From Streptomyces sp. NBC_01224 (GTDB lineage: Bacteria > Actinomycetota > Actinomycetes > Streptomycetales > Streptomycetaceae), in assembly GCF_036002945.1 (NCBI RefSeq), contig NZ_CP108529.1, positions 5,699,001-5,763,000 on the forward strand: a stretch of DNA of 64,000 bases, written 5' to 3'. The stretch's first letter is position 1; each line of letters opens with the position of its first letter. Below the pieces are notes generated by a model. That model saw nothing but the letters and a program-made list of their open reading frames with translations. It ran no database searches and had not been told where the DNA came from. The translations under genes and the position numbers were made by a program. This document shows positions 35,255-43,923 of this stretch, piece after piece.

Positions 35255-35647
35255 ATGGCCGAGGCCACCCGCCACCGCCGCATCACCGTCGCGCTGACCC
35301 TGACCGCCCTCACCCTCACCGCGACAGCCGGCTGCGGGGCCGTCGACAAGGCACTCGACTGCGTCCGCACCGCAGACGCCATCGCCACCAGCGTCGACAA
35401 CCTCCAACAGGCCGTCTCCAACGCCTCGGACGACCCCACCCAGGCATCCGAAGCCCTCGACGAGATCGAGAAGGAACTCGGCAACCTCGGCGACAAGACC
35501 GACAACGCCGACCTCGGCAAGGCCGTCGACGACCTGCAGTCCGGCGTCGGCAACGTCCGCGACTCCATCGACAAGGGCGACGCCACCCCCGACATCACCC
35601 CGGTCACCGACGCCGCCAAGGAGATAGGCAAGGTCTGCACGCCCTGA
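35255..35647 (+). CDS. Small helical lipoprotein
   Basis: The 130-residue lipoprotein has a signal peptide ending TATAGC (Cys29) and a mature part with strong heptad-like helices (NLQQAVSNASDDPTQASEALDEI; LGKAVDDLQSGVGNVRDSI). GGGGAGGAA stands before ATG 35255. It lies between rph and rdgB. Function unknown; a cell-envelope role is all that the sequence supports. Confidence 0.75.
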   Translation: MAEATRHRRITVALTLTALTLTATAGCGAVDKALDCVRTADAIATSVDNLQQAVSNASDDPTQASEALDEIEKELGNLGDKTDNADLGKAVDDLQSGVGNVRDSIDKGDATPDITPVTDAAKEIGKVCTP

Positions 35648-35668
35648 CCACCCTCGATACTGGGTGAC

Positions 35669-36277
35669 ATGACCCGCCTCATCCTCGCCACCCGCAACGC
35701 CGGGAAGATCACCGAACTCCACGCGATCCTCGCCGACGCAGGCCTCGACCACGAGCTCGTCGGCGCGGACGCGTACCCCCACATTCCCGACGTCAAGGAA
35801 ACCGGCGTCACCTTCGCCGAGAACGCCCTCCTCAAGGCCCACGCCCTCGCGAAGGCCACCGGCCACCCCGCCATCGCCGACGACTCCGGCCTGTGCGTGG
35901 ACGTACTCGGCGGCGCCCCCGGCATCTTCTCCGCCCGCTGGGCCGGCACCCACGGCGACGACCGGGCCAACCTGGACCTGCTCCTGGCCCAGCTCTCCGA
36001 CATCGACAATCCTCACCGCGGCGCCCACTTCGCCTGCGCGGCAGCCCTGGCCCTCCCCGACGGCACGGAACGCGTGGTCGAGGGCCGCCTGCTGGGCACC
36101 TTGCGCCACACCCCGTCCGGCACGAACGGCTTCGGCTACGACCCGATCCTCCAGCCGGACGGCGAAACCCGCACCTGCGCGGAACTGACCCCGGCGGAGA
36201 AGAACGCGATCAGCCACCGCGGCAAGGCGTTCCGGGCACTGGTGCCGGTGGTGCGGGAGCTGTTGAGCCAGGTGTAA
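35669..36277 (+). CDS. rdgB: XTP/dITP diphosphatase (RdgB/HAM1)
   Basis: The 202-residue nucleotide-pool sanitising enzyme hydrolyses (d)ITP and XTP. Motifs are LATRNAGKITEL (N-terminal substrate loop), ADDSGLCVDVLGGAPGIFSARWAG and GTNGFGYDPIL, all typical. It lies 21 bp after the lipoprotein gene, in the same transcription unit as rph by orientation. Confidence 0.94.
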   Translation: MTRLILATRNAGKITELHAILADAGLDHELVGADAYPHIPDVKETGVTFAENALLKAHALAKATGHPAIADDSGLCVDVLGGAPGIFSARWAGTHGDDRANLDLLLAQLSDIDNPHRGAHFACAAALALPDGTERVVEGRLLGTLRHTPSGTNGFGYDPILQPDGETRTCAELTPAEKNAISHRGKAFRALVPVVRELLSQV

Positions 36278-36287
36278 CGGGTACGAG

Positions 36288-36327
36288 AACGGCCTGCGAA
36301 CCAAGTTCCTTGATTCGCAGGCCGTTT
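36288..36327. terminator. Hairpin between rdgB and tRNA-Leu
   Basis: AACGGCCTGCGAA pairs with TTCGCAGGCCGTT around a 13-nt loop. It can end both rdgB and the oppositely transcribed tRNA. Confidence 0.75.
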
Positions 36328-36331
36328 ACTG

Positions 36332-36415
36332 TGCGGCGGAAGGGATTCGAACCCTCAAGCCGTTTCACGGGCCACAGATCCTAAGTCTGCTGTGTCGCCA
36401 TTGCACCACCGCCGC
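36332..36415 (-). tRNA. tRNA-Leu, anticodon UAG
   Basis: The 84-nt cloverleaf on the minus strand has a 7-bp acceptor stem (GCGGCGG/CCGCCGC, discriminator A), anticodon stem GCAGA/UCUGU with loop CUUAGGA (anticodon UAG, reads CUA), a long class II variable arm, and a T-arm with UUCGAAU. CCA is not encoded. Confidence 0.93.
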
Positions 36416-36466
36416 CAGCCGTCAGACATGCTACCGGGGTGTGCCTGCGGGCCGGCAGGTACGGGG

Positions 36467-36634
36467 TCAGAACCTCGGATCCGGCGTCTGGGCCGCGGCC
36501 AGTTCTGCCGCCTCCGCATGTGTCTCCACCGATGGCGGGGTGCCGGCCAGGGGCTTCTGGGCGGTCTCCTTCATGCAGGCCACGGCGATCACGCCGACCA
36601 GGGCCGCCGCCATGACCGGGTCCCTTCCTCGGGT
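36467..36634 (-). pseudogene. C-terminal remnant of an MFS (metabolite:H+ symporter type) transporter
   Basis: The frame reads GRDPVMAAALVGVIAVACMK, then ETAQKPLAGTPPS and ends after an Ala/Glu-rich tail. The last helix plus MKETAxKPL is the typical end of MHS-type MFS proteins. An in-frame stop lies just upstream and the rest of the transporter is absent. An ATG at 36613 could in principle start a 48-residue peptide, but a decayed tail is more likely. Confidence 0.5.
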
Positions 36635-36749
36635 GGGTGGTCCAGGAAGGCTTCTGCGCGGTCAGGGCGGCTGCAGACCAGGTCGCTGGCCGAATGGGAT
36701 GTCCCTCACATCTTCTCGGCCATCCGAGGCGGTCCTCGACGGGCTCGGG

Positions 36750-37217
36750 TCAGATCCCGAGGTCCTTGATGATCTTGGCTACGTGGCCGGTGGCCTTGAC
36801 GTTGTAGAGGGCTCGTTCGACCTTGCCCTCTTCGTCCACGACGATCGTGGAGCGGATGACGCCCGTCACCGTTTTGCCGTAGAGCTTCTTCTCGCCGAAG
36901 GCGCCGTATGCCTCAAGGGTCTCCTTGGTGGGGTCGCCGACCAGGGTGACCTCGAGGTTTTCCTTCTCGCGGAACTTGGCGAGCTTCTCGGGCTTGTCGG
37001 GGGAGACGCCGATGACGTCGTATCCGGCGCCGGCGAGCAGGTCCAGGTTGTCGGTGAAGTCGCAGGCCTGCTTGGTGCAGCCGGGGGTGAGGGCGGCCGG
37101 GTAGAAGTAGACGATGACCTTGCGGCCCTTGTGGTCGGCGAGCGAGATCTCGTTGCCGTCGGCGTCGGGGAGGGTGAAGGCGGGGGCGGTGTCGCCGGGC
37201 TGGAGTCGCTCGCTCAT
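36750..37217 (-). CDS. bcp: Thioredoxin-dependent peroxiredoxin (BCP/PrxQ)
   Basis: The 155-residue atypical 2-Cys peroxiredoxin reduces hydroperoxides. Peroxidatic Cys47 and resolving Cys52 sit in FYPAALTPGCTKQACDFTD, the PrxQ signature. Length and ending (KIIKDLGI) are normal. The gene is a single unit divergent from the DUF3618 gene. Confidence 0.94.
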   Translation of the reverse strand: MSERLQPGDTAPAFTLPDADGNEISLADHKGRKVIVYFYPAALTPGCTKQACDFTDNLDLLAGAGYDVIGVSPDKPEKLAKFREKENLEVTLVGDPTKETLEAYGAFGEKKLYGKTVTGVIRSTIVVDEEGKVERALYNVKATGHVAKIIKDLGI

Positions 37218-37345
37218 GGTTCTCCTCAGGTGGCACGTGGGGTGTACGGGACCGAGCGTAATGGGGGTGCCGCCGGGTACGTGGGCAGTCGAGCTGACAG
37301 ACTGTCGATGAAGGTTTACCGGACGAGGACCACGGAGGCGGCGCA

Positions 37346-37666
37346 GTGTCGGATGCCAGGACCCCTGCGCAGATCGAGGCGGACATCATCAGCAGGCGTG
37401 AGCAGCTTGCGGTGGTGCTCGATGAGATCGGGGTGCGGGTGCACCCGAAGACGATCATGGGTGATGCGAAGGCCAAGGCCGCCGAGGCCGTGGACCGGAC
37501 GGCCGGGCGGGCTTTTGTCGCGGTGAACCGGACGGTGTCGGACGTGAAGGCGCGGTTTGTGTCCGAGGACGGTGCTCCGCGTCTGGAGCGGGTGATTCCG
37601 GCGGCGTTGCTCGCGGTGGGTGTCGTGGGTCTGCTCGTGGTGTCGAAGCGGCGGCGGAAGAACTGA
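37346..37666 (+). CDS. DUF3618 membrane-anchored protein
   Basis: The 106-residue protein starts with the DUF3618 motif (RTPAQIEADIISRREQLAVV), has an amphipathic middle, and ends with one membrane helix and a basic tail (SKRRRKN). GGAGG lies before the GTG start. DUF3618 proteins are common next to actinobacterial stress and membrane genes; the molecular role is unknown. Confidence 0.8.
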   Translation: MSDARTPAQIEADIISRREQLAVVLDEIGVRVHPKTIMGDAKAKAAEAVDRTAGRAFVAVNRTVSDVKARFVSEDGAPRLERVIPAALLAVGVVGLLVVSKRRRKN

Positions 37667-37727
37667 TGCCGAGGTCCGTGTACCCCGGAGGCGTGCGGAG
37701 CTGCGGCGGACAGGTAGGTTGCGGGGC

Positions 37728-38066
37728 GTGAGCGAGAACACCGACGACAAGCTGCCCATCCGCATGCTCCATGACCGTGTGCTGGTCCGGTCCGATGCGC
37801 CGGAGGGGGAGCGGCGCTCGGGTGGCGGCATTCTGATTCCGGCGACGGCTGCGGTCGGCCGTCGGCTGGCCTGGGCCGTGGTGGTCGCGGTGGGGCAGAA
37901 CGTGCGGACGGTGGAGCCGGGCGACCGGGTGCTGTACGACCCCGAGGACCGTGCGGAGGTCGAGGTGCGCGGTGTGGCGTATGTGCTGATGCGCGAGCGG
38001 GACCTGCATGCGGTGGCGGCGGACCGGTTCGAGGGGTCGGTGGATTCGACCGGGCTGTATCTGTAG
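37728..38066 (+). CDS. GroES-family co-chaperonin-like protein
   Basis: The 112-residue product shows the GroES beta-barrel pattern (IRMLHDRVLVRSDAPEGERRSGGGILIP; VAVGQNVRTVEPGDRVLY). No groEL gene is adjacent. It differs from canonical GroES in its longer N-terminus, so it is a second, divergent GroES-like protein. The GTG at 37728 is preceded by GGTTGCGGGGC, a weak site; the frame extends further left without support. Confidence 0.8.
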   Translation: MSENTDDKLPIRMLHDRVLVRSDAPEGERRSGGGILIPATAAVGRRLAWAVVVAVGQNVRTVEPGDRVLYDPEDRAEVEVRGVAYVLMRERDLHAVAADRFEGSVDSTGLYL

Positions 38067-38137
38067 GCGGCAGTAGTGGCGAGTGGGGCCTGGTGACCGG
38101 TGTCACCAGGTCCTTTGCATGTTCTTTGCTACGGTGG

Positions 38138-38192
38138 TGTGACCCCGACGAGACGCGCCGTACCGGGTTCTGCAAAGACGACGCACCCCGTG
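38138..38192 (+). promoter_or_regulatory. Guanidine-III (ykkC-III) riboswitch
   Basis: The leader contains CCCCGACGAGACGCGCCGTA, then CCGGGTTCTGCAAAGACGACGC. This follows, from memory, the Thermobifida guanidine-III aptamer (CCGGACGAGGUGCGCCGUACCCGG...AAGACGGCGC) nearly position for position: CCCG/CGGG forms P1, and the GCGCC/GACGC pseudoknot has one mismatch. It lies 36 bp before the start of a Gdx/SugE exporter, the textbook target. Guanidine binding should expose the ribosome site. Confidence 0.85.
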
Positions 38193-38227
38193 TTGTTCGC
38201 GTTTTCTGTCTCGTCGGAGGTTCCGTC

Positions 38228-38548
38228 ATGGCGTGGGTTCTGCTGGTTGTCGCCGGTCTGCTCGAAGTGGGCTGGTCGATAGGGATGAAGTACACCGAGG
38301 GGTTCACCCGGCTGTGGCCGAGTGTGTTCACGGGCCTCGGGATCGTGATGAGCATGGTGTTGCTGTCCCATGCGGCGAAGACGCTGCCGATCGGTACGGC
38401 GTACGGCGTGTGGGTCGGGATCGGTGCGGCCGGTGCGGCGGTTCTCGGCATGGTGGTGCTGGGTGAGCCGGTGACCGCCGCCCGGATCTTCTTCGTCTCT
38501 CTGCTGCTGGTGGCCGTGGTGGGGCTGAAGGCGACCTCGGGTCACTGA
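38228..38548 (+). CDS. gdx: SMR-family guanidinium exporter (Gdx/SugE)
   Basis: The 106-residue, four-helix transporter has the catalytic Glu in helix 1 (VAGLLEVGWSIGMKYTEGFT) and the SugE/Gdx features GTAYGVWVGIGAAGAA and FFVSLLLVAVVGLK. Gdx proteins exchange guanidinium for protons, which fits the riboswitch upstream. GGAGG precedes the ATG at 38228. Convergent with the PBP gene, overlapping by 7 bp. It appears to act as a homodimer gene, without an SMR partner nearby. Confidence 0.9.
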   Translation: MAWVLLVVAGLLEVGWSIGMKYTEGFTRLWPSVFTGLGIVMSMVLLSHAAKTLPIGTAYGVWVGIGAAGAAVLGMVVLGEPVTAARIFFVSLLLVAVVGLKATSGH

Positions 38549-40953
38549 CGCGGCGCCGGGGTGCCCTGCGGTGCCGGGGTGGCCGGGGGTGCCGGGGGTG
38601 CCGGGGTGCCGCGGGCGCCCGGGAGGAAGTCGTAGCGGTCCCGGTCGCCGTTGTCCCCGCCGCCGTTCTCGGCGCCGCCGATTTCCGTTCCGCCGCCGGT
38701 CGGTGTGCCGTTCTCGGCGCCGCCGGTGTCGGGTTCGCTGATCCCGAGGGTCGGCGGGCTGCTGGGCGCGGTACTCCCGGGGTTGCTGGGCGATGTGCTG
38801 GAGGGGGGTTCGGACGGCGTTCCGGTGCTGCCGGGGCTGGAGTTCTCCTCGGTGGGCTCGACGGTTTCTTCGGCGCCGCTTTCGAGGCTGAGGTCGAAGT
38901 TCTCGACCGTGGTGCCGCGCAGCGCGGCCTCGGTGTACTGGGCCCAGGTCTGGGCGGGCGTGCCGCCGCCGTTGATGCGGGCCAGTCCGAGTGCCCCGTA
39001 GAGCGGTTTCTGTGCGCCGGTGTCGGGGTCCTGGCCCATGATGGCGATGACGGTGGTGAGGTCGGGGGTGTAGCCGGCGAACCAGGCCGCTTTGTCCTCT
39101 TCGGCGGTGCCGGTCTTGCCCGCGGCGGGGCGGCCGGCGCCCTGGGCGGCGATGCCGGAGCCGCTTTCGACGACGCTCTGGAGGACGGCGGTGGTGGTGT
39201 CGGCGGCTTCGCGGCTGACGGCCTGTTGGGTGTTCCTGCCGGGGAGTTCCAGGTCCTCGCCGCCCTTGCTGACCTTGTCGACGAGGGTGTACGCGCCGTG
39301 CCTGCCGTGGTTGGCGAGGGTGGCGTACGCCTCGGTCATGTCGAGGACGCTGGCGGTGGCGACGCCGAGCGCGATGGACGGGTAGGGGGTGAGATCGGGG
39401 GTGTTCTTGGGGATGCCGAGGTCGATGGCGGTCTGCTTGACCTTGTCGGGGCCGACGTCCTCGGCCATCTGGGCGTAGACGGCGTTGACGGACTTGTCGG
39501 TGGCGATGCGGACGGTGATGGGCCCGTAGCTGATGTCGTCCTCGTTGGAGGGGGCGTATCCGGTGGGTCCGTTCGGGCCCTGGACCATGCGTTTGTTGGT
39601 GCCGTCGTACACGGTGTTGGGGGTGATGCGCCGGCCGTCCTGGGTGGTGGAGCCATTGGCGACGGCGGATGTGAAGACGAAGGGTTTGAAGGTGGAGCCG
39701 ACCTGGTAGTCGCGGCGGGTCGCGTTGTTCACGTACTGCTTGGTGTAGTCGACGCCGCCGTACATGGCGACGACCCGGCCGGTGCCGGTGTCGATGGAGG
39801 CGCCGCCGACGCGGACGTTGCGGTCGGCCTCGCGCTCCGTGCTCGTCTGGGACATGACGTTGTCGTCGACGGCTTTGACGAGTGCGTTCTGTTTCTTCTT
39901 CTCCAGTGTGGTGGTGATCCGGTAGCCGCCGGTGGCCAGGGTGTTCTCGTCGATGACCTCGTTGCCGGTGAGGTAGTCCTCGACGGCCTGGACGATGTAG
40001 CCCCGCTGTCCGGAGAGCCCGGTGGGCGGCTTGACCTTGCCGGGTACGGGGAATTCCATGGCGGCGCGTTCGCCGGCGGTGAGCCACTTCTCCTTGACCA
40101 TGCCGTCGAGTACGTAGTTCCAGCGCGCGAGGACCGCGGACTTGTTCTGCGGGTGGACGACGACGTCGTAGGCGCTGGGGGCGTTGAGCAGGGAGGCGAG
40201 GTAGGCGCCCTCGGCGGTGGTGATGTCGCCGATGTCCTTGCCGTAGTAGGCCTGTGCGGCGGCCTGGATGCCGTAGGCGTTGCGGCCGAAGTAGCTGGTG
40301 TTGAGGTAGCCCTCGAAGATCTGGTTCTTGGGCTCCTCGCGGTTGAGTTTGACCGCGATGAAGAACTCCTTGATCTTGCGGATGATGGTCTGTTCCTGGC
40401 CGAGGTAGTAGTTCTTGACGTACTGCTGGGTGATGGTCGAGCCGCCCTGTTTGCCCTTGCCGGCGAGGGTGTTCCAGGCGGCGCGGACCATGGCTGTGAG
40501 GTCGACGGCCCGTTCGGAGTAGAAGTCGCGGTCCTCGGCGGCGAGGACCGCGTGCTGGACGTTGAGCGGGACCTGGGCGAGCTTGACGTTCTCCCGGTTG
40601 ATTTCGCCGGAGCGGGCGATGACGCTGCCGTCCTTGTAGAGGTAGACGTTGGACTGCGCGGTGGCGCTGGCGTTGGCGGGCGGGATGTCGACGAGCTGGT
40701 ATCCGGCGATGAAGCCGCCGACCAGGAGCAGGGCGAGGACGAAAACGGCGCCGAGGACCATCCGCCAGGTGGGGACGGCGCGGCGCCAGCCGGTGCGCTT
40801 GGGGCGCCCGGGCTTCTTCGCCCGGCCGGCTTCGCCGCCCTGATCTGCGCTGTTGCCGCTGTTGCCGCTGTTGCTGCCGTGGGCGGACGGGTCCCCGGGG
40901 GCCCGGCCCCGGGGTTCGTGTTCGCCGTTCGGCTGCTGTGGCTCGTCGCTCAT
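38542..40953 (-). CDS. Class A penicillin-binding protein (bifunctional PBP1)
   Basis: The 803-residue protein polymerises and cross-links peptidoglycan. It has a cytoplasmic Gly/Ser/Asn-rich tail, one membrane helix (MVLGAVFVLALLLVGGFIAG), a GT51 glycosyltransferase domain (VLAAEDRDFYSERAVD; GGSTITQQYVKN), and a transpeptidase domain with STFK (active Ser), SVN and KTGT. The C-terminal 110 residues are a Pro/Ser/Thr/Gly tail including NGTPTGGGTEIGGAENGGG repeats, which probably cross the wall. ATG 40953 is chosen; the ORF extends 45 codons upstream without a ribosome site. Confidence 0.92.
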   Translation of the reverse strand: MSDEPQQPNGEHEPRGRAPGDPSAHGSNSGNSGNSADQGGEAGRAKKPGRPKRTGWRRAVPTWRMVLGAVFVLALLLVGGFIAGYQLVDIPPANASATAQSNVYLYKDGSVIARSGEINRENVKLAQVPLNVQHAVLAAEDRDFYSERAVDLTAMVRAAWNTLAGKGKQGGSTITQQYVKNYYLGQEQTIIRKIKEFFIAVKLNREEPKNQIFEGYLNTSYFGRNAYGIQAAAQAYYGKDIGDITTAEGAYLASLLNAPSAYDVVVHPQNKSAVLARWNYVLDGMVKEKWLTAGERAAMEFPVPGKVKPPTGLSGQRGYIVQAVEDYLTGNEVIDENTLATGGYRITTTLEKKKQNALVKAVDDNVMSQTSTEREADRNVRVGGASIDTGTGRVVAMYGGVDYTKQYVNNATRRDYQVGSTFKPFVFTSAVANGSTTQDGRRITPNTVYDGTNKRMVQGPNGPTGYAPSNEDDISYGPITVRIATDKSVNAVYAQMAEDVGPDKVKQTAIDLGIPKNTPDLTPYPSIALGVATASVLDMTEAYATLANHGRHGAYTLVDKVSKGGEDLELPGRNTQQAVSREAADTTTAVLQSVVESGSGIAAQGAGRPAAGKTGTAEEDKAAWFAGYTPDLTTVIAIMGQDPDTGAQKPLYGALGLARINGGGTPAQTWAQYTEAALRGTTVENFDLSLESGAEETVEPTEENSSPGSTGTPSEPPSSTSPSNPGSTAPSSPPTLGISEPDTGGAENGTPTGGGTEIGGAENGGGDNGDRDRYDFLPGARGTPAPPAPPATPAPQGTPAPRQ

Positions 40954-41108
40954 GTCCGTGCAGACTCCTCGGCCGCGGTCAGTTCCCCCATAGTGCCCTT
41001 TTCTGTGGAATAAGCCCCGGATCGACCCCTGAAAAGCGGTCGCGGCGGCCGTCTTCGTTGGACTAAGGTTTTGCGCTTTGGTGTCCAACGCTGTTGGGTG
41101 CCCGGGCG

Positions 41109-41924
41109 ATGGGGGTGGATGCGGTGCGGCTGTACGCGGTGGTGGCGGCGGGTGGGTTCCGGCGCTATGCCACTTACCGGACCGCGACGGCGGCGGGAGT
41201 GTTCACCAACACCGTCTTCGGTTTCATCATGGCGTACACCTATGTGGCGCTGTGGGACGAGCGTCCGCAGCTCGGCGGCTACGACATGCCCCAGGCGCTC
41301 ACCTATGTGTGGCTGGGGCAGGCGCTGCTGATGACCTGCGCCATGATGGGTGGCGGTTTCGAGGACGAGCTGATCGAGCGGATCCGTACAGGCGATGTCG
41401 CGGTGGATCTCTACCGGCCGGTGGACCTCCAACTGTGGTGGCTGGCAGGCGACTTGGGTCGGGCGACGTTCCATCTGCTGGGCCGCGGCATCGTGCCGAT
41501 GCTGCTGGGCTCGCTCGCCTTCGATCTGGCACTGCCCGCCTCGCCGGGGGTCTGGCTGGCCTTCCTCGTCTCGGTGGCGCTCGGTGTCGTGGTCAGTTTC
41601 GCGATTCGCTATCTGGTGGCGCTCTCCGCGTTCTGGCTGCTGGACGGGGCGGGGGTGTCGCAGATGACGGCCCTGGCCGGGATGTTCTTCTCCGGGATGC
41701 TGCTGCCGCTGACGCTGTTTCCCGGGGTGCTGGGCGACGTGGCGCGGGTGCTGCCGTGGTCGTCGCTGCTCCAGGTGCCGGCCGATGTGCTGCTCGGCAA
41801 GAGCACGGGGTGGGGGCTGGTGGAGGCGTACGCCTTCCAGGGCGGCTGGGCGCTGACGCTGCTGTTGGTAGGGCGGTTGGTGCAGTCGGTGGCGACGAGG
41901 AGGGTGGTGGTTCAGGGTGGCTGA
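41109..41924 (+). CDS. ABC-2 type exporter permease, subunit 1
   Basis: The 271-residue membrane protein has about six helices and matches the ABC-2 group typified by YRTATAAGVFTNTVFGF and WLGQALLMT. It probably forms a heterodimer with the next gene and is powered by the ATPase at 42843. The start is weakly supported: ATG 41109 has no good ribosome site, and TTG 41094 is an alternative. The 3' end overlaps the next gene by 8 bp. Confidence 0.82.
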   Translation: MGVDAVRLYAVVAAGGFRRYATYRTATAAGVFTNTVFGFIMAYTYVALWDERPQLGGYDMPQALTYVWLGQALLMTCAMMGGGFEDELIERIRTGDVAVDLYRPVDLQLWWLAGDLGRATFHLLGRGIVPMLLGSLAFDLALPASPGVWLAFLVSVALGVVVSFAIRYLVALSAFWLLDGAGVSQMTALAGMFFSGMLLPLTLFPGVLGDVARVLPWSSLLQVPADVLLGKSTGWGLVEAYAFQGGWALTLLLVGRLVQSVATRRVVVQGG

Positions 41925-42798
41925 GACGGCCGGTGCGGTGAAGGTGGCCGAGGCGGCGGACACACCCGAGGTGGTGTTCGTCGAGCGGTCGAGGCTCGTC
42001 GAGGGGGTCCGGGCGTACGGGCTGATCGCGACGATGTGGCTGCGCTCGACGATGGCGTACCGCGCCTCGTTCGCGATGACGGCGTTCGGGAACTTCGCGG
42101 TGACCGCCTTCGACTTCGTCGCGATCCTGCTGATGTTCCAGCACGTGGATGCGCTGGGCGGATACACGTTGCCGGAGATCGCGCTGCTGTACGGGGCCTC
42201 GGGTACCGCGTTCGGTCTCGCCGACCTGGTGATGGGCTCGATGGACCGGCTGGGGCGGCGGGTGCGCGACGGCACGCTGGACACGCTGCTGGTACGGCCG
42301 GTGCCGGTGCTTGCCCAGGTCGCGGCGGACCGGTTCGCGCTGCGCAGGATGGGGCGGATCACCCAGGGGGTGCTGGTCCTGGGGTACGCGCTGGTGACGC
42401 TGGACATCGGGTGGACACCGCTGAAGGTGGCGATGCTTCCGCTGATGCTGCTCAGCGGGGCGGCGATCTTCGCGGCGGTGTTCGTGGCCGGGGCGGCGTT
42501 CCAGTTCGTCGCGCAGGACGCCTCCGAGGTGCAGAACTCCTTCACGTACGGCGGGAACACGCTGCTCCAGTACCCGCCGTCGATCTTCGCGAAGGATCTG
42601 GTGCGCGGGGTCACGTTCGTGGTGCCGCTGGCCTTCGTGAACTGGCTGCCCGCGCTGTATGTGCTGGGCCGGGACTATCCGCTGGGTCTGCCGGACTGGG
42701 TGGCGTTCCTGCCTCCGGTGGTGGCGGGCCTGTGCTGGCTGCTCGCGGGCCTGGCCTGGCGCTCGGGTCTGCGCGCGTACCGCAGTACAGGCAGTTGA
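41917..42798 (+). CDS. ABC-2 type exporter permease, subunit 2
   Basis: The 293-residue protein has six helices and shares the family pattern with the previous gene (RSTMAYRASFAMTAFGNFAV; LLYGASGTAFGLADLVMGSM; RRVRDGTLDTLLVRPVPVL). The GTG at 41917 lies inside the end of subunit 1, showing coupling. Substrate unknown; similar three-gene sets are common in actinomycetes without assigned cargo. Confidence 0.82.
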   Translation: MAETAGAVKVAEAADTPEVVFVERSRLVEGVRAYGLIATMWLRSTMAYRASFAMTAFGNFAVTAFDFVAILLMFQHVDALGGYTLPEIALLYGASGTAFGLADLVMGSMDRLGRRVRDGTLDTLLVRPVPVLAQVAADRFALRRMGRITQGVLVLGYALVTLDIGWTPLKVAMLPLMLLSGAAIFAAVFVAGAAFQFVAQDASEVQNSFTYGGNTLLQYPPSIFAKDLVRGVTFVVPLAFVNWLPALYVLGRDYPLGLPDWVAFLPPVVAGLCWLLAGLAWRSGLRAYRSTGS

Positions 42799-42842
42799 CG
42801 AAAACATCGGGCAGGGCGAGGGCAAGGGCGAGGGCATCGGAC

Positions 42843-43883
42843 ATGAACGCAGAAACCGGCACCGGCACCGACACCGACACCGGCACCGACACGGACATCG
42901 GCAAGGGTGAAGACACCGACTTCATCGAGCTCGACAACGTCGAAAAGGTCTTCGACGTGCGCCGCAAGACCGGCTTCATGCGCAGTGAACGCCGCCAGGT
43001 GCGAGCGGTCGACTCCATCAGCTTCCGCGTCGCGCGCGGCGAGATGGTCGGCTACATCGGCCCGAACGGTGCCGGGAAGTCGACCACGATCAAGATGCTG
43101 ACCGGCATCCTCACCCCGAGCGGCGGCCGGCTGCGGGTGGCGGGCATCGACCCGTCCAGGGAGCGGACGAGGCTGGCTCACCGTATCGGTGTGGTGTTCG
43201 GCCAGCGCACCACGCTCTGGTGGGACCTGCCGCTGCGCGACTCGTACCGGCTGATGCACCGGATGTACCGGATTCCCGACGCCCGCTACCGCGAGAATCT
43301 GGACCGTTGCATCGAACTCCTCGATCTGGGCGAGCTGTTGGACGTACCCGTACGGCAGCTGTCGCTCGGGCAGCGGATGCGCGGGGACATCGCGGCGGCG
43401 CTGCTGCACGATCCCGAGGTGCTGTACCTGGACGAGCCGACGATCGGCCTGGACGTCGTCTCCAAGGCCAAGGTCCGTGGATTCCTGCGGGACCTGAATG
43501 CCGAACGCGGCACGACCGTGCTGCTCACCACGCACGATCTGACGGACATCGAGCAGCTCTGCAAGCGTGTGATGGTGATCGACCACGGCCGTCTGATGTA
43601 CGACGGGGCGCTCGCCGGACTGCATGAGGTGGGCGAGAGCGAGCGGATGCTGGTGGTCGACCTGGAGCGTCAGCTCCCGCCGATCCGGCTGGAGTCTGCG
43701 CCTTCGGTCCGTACGGTGAAGGTGGAGGGGCCGCGTCAGTGGCTGGCCTTCCCGGCCTCGGAGTCGGCCGCACCGCTGGTCGCCCGGATCGCGGCGGACT
43801 ACCCGCTGGTCGACCTGTCGGTGCGGGAGCCCGACATCGAGGCCGTGATCGCGAAGATGTACGCGTCGGCCGGCGGCATGTAG
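42843..43883 (+). CDS. ABC exporter ATP-binding protein
   Basis: The 346-residue ATPase has Walker A GPNGAGKST, Walker B LYLDEPTIGLD, and a divergent signature LSLGQRMR in place of LSGGQ, which is usual for this DrrA-like branch. The N-terminus is an unusual low-complexity run of Thr/Asp/Gly (TGTGTDTDTGTDTD), encoded by a GACACC-type hexanucleotide repeat. It completes the three-gene ABC-2 exporter. Confidence 0.88.
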   Translation: MNAETGTGTDTDTGTDTDIGKGEDTDFIELDNVEKVFDVRRKTGFMRSERRQVRAVDSISFRVARGEMVGYIGPNGAGKSTTIKMLTGILTPSGGRLRVAGIDPSRERTRLAHRIGVVFGQRTTLWWDLPLRDSYRLMHRMYRIPDARYRENLDRCIELLDLGELLDVPVRQLSLGQRMRGDIAAALLHDPEVLYLDEPTIGLDVVSKAKVRGFLRDLNAERGTTVLLTTHDLTDIEQLCKRVMVIDHGRLMYDGALAGLHEVGESERMLVVDLERQLPPIRLESAPSVRTVKVEGPRQWLAFPASESAAPLVARIAADYPLVDLSVREPDIEAVIAKMYASAGGM

Positions 43884-43923
43884 ATCGGTGACGGGAGCGT
43901 ACGCGTTCAATAGGCTGCGCGGT

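Noticed and set aside
41078..43883. Long alternative frames across the ABC-2 genes (for example 42036-43883)
   Set aside because: Only the part from the ATG at 42843 encodes the ATPase; the upstream part is out of frame with permease 2.
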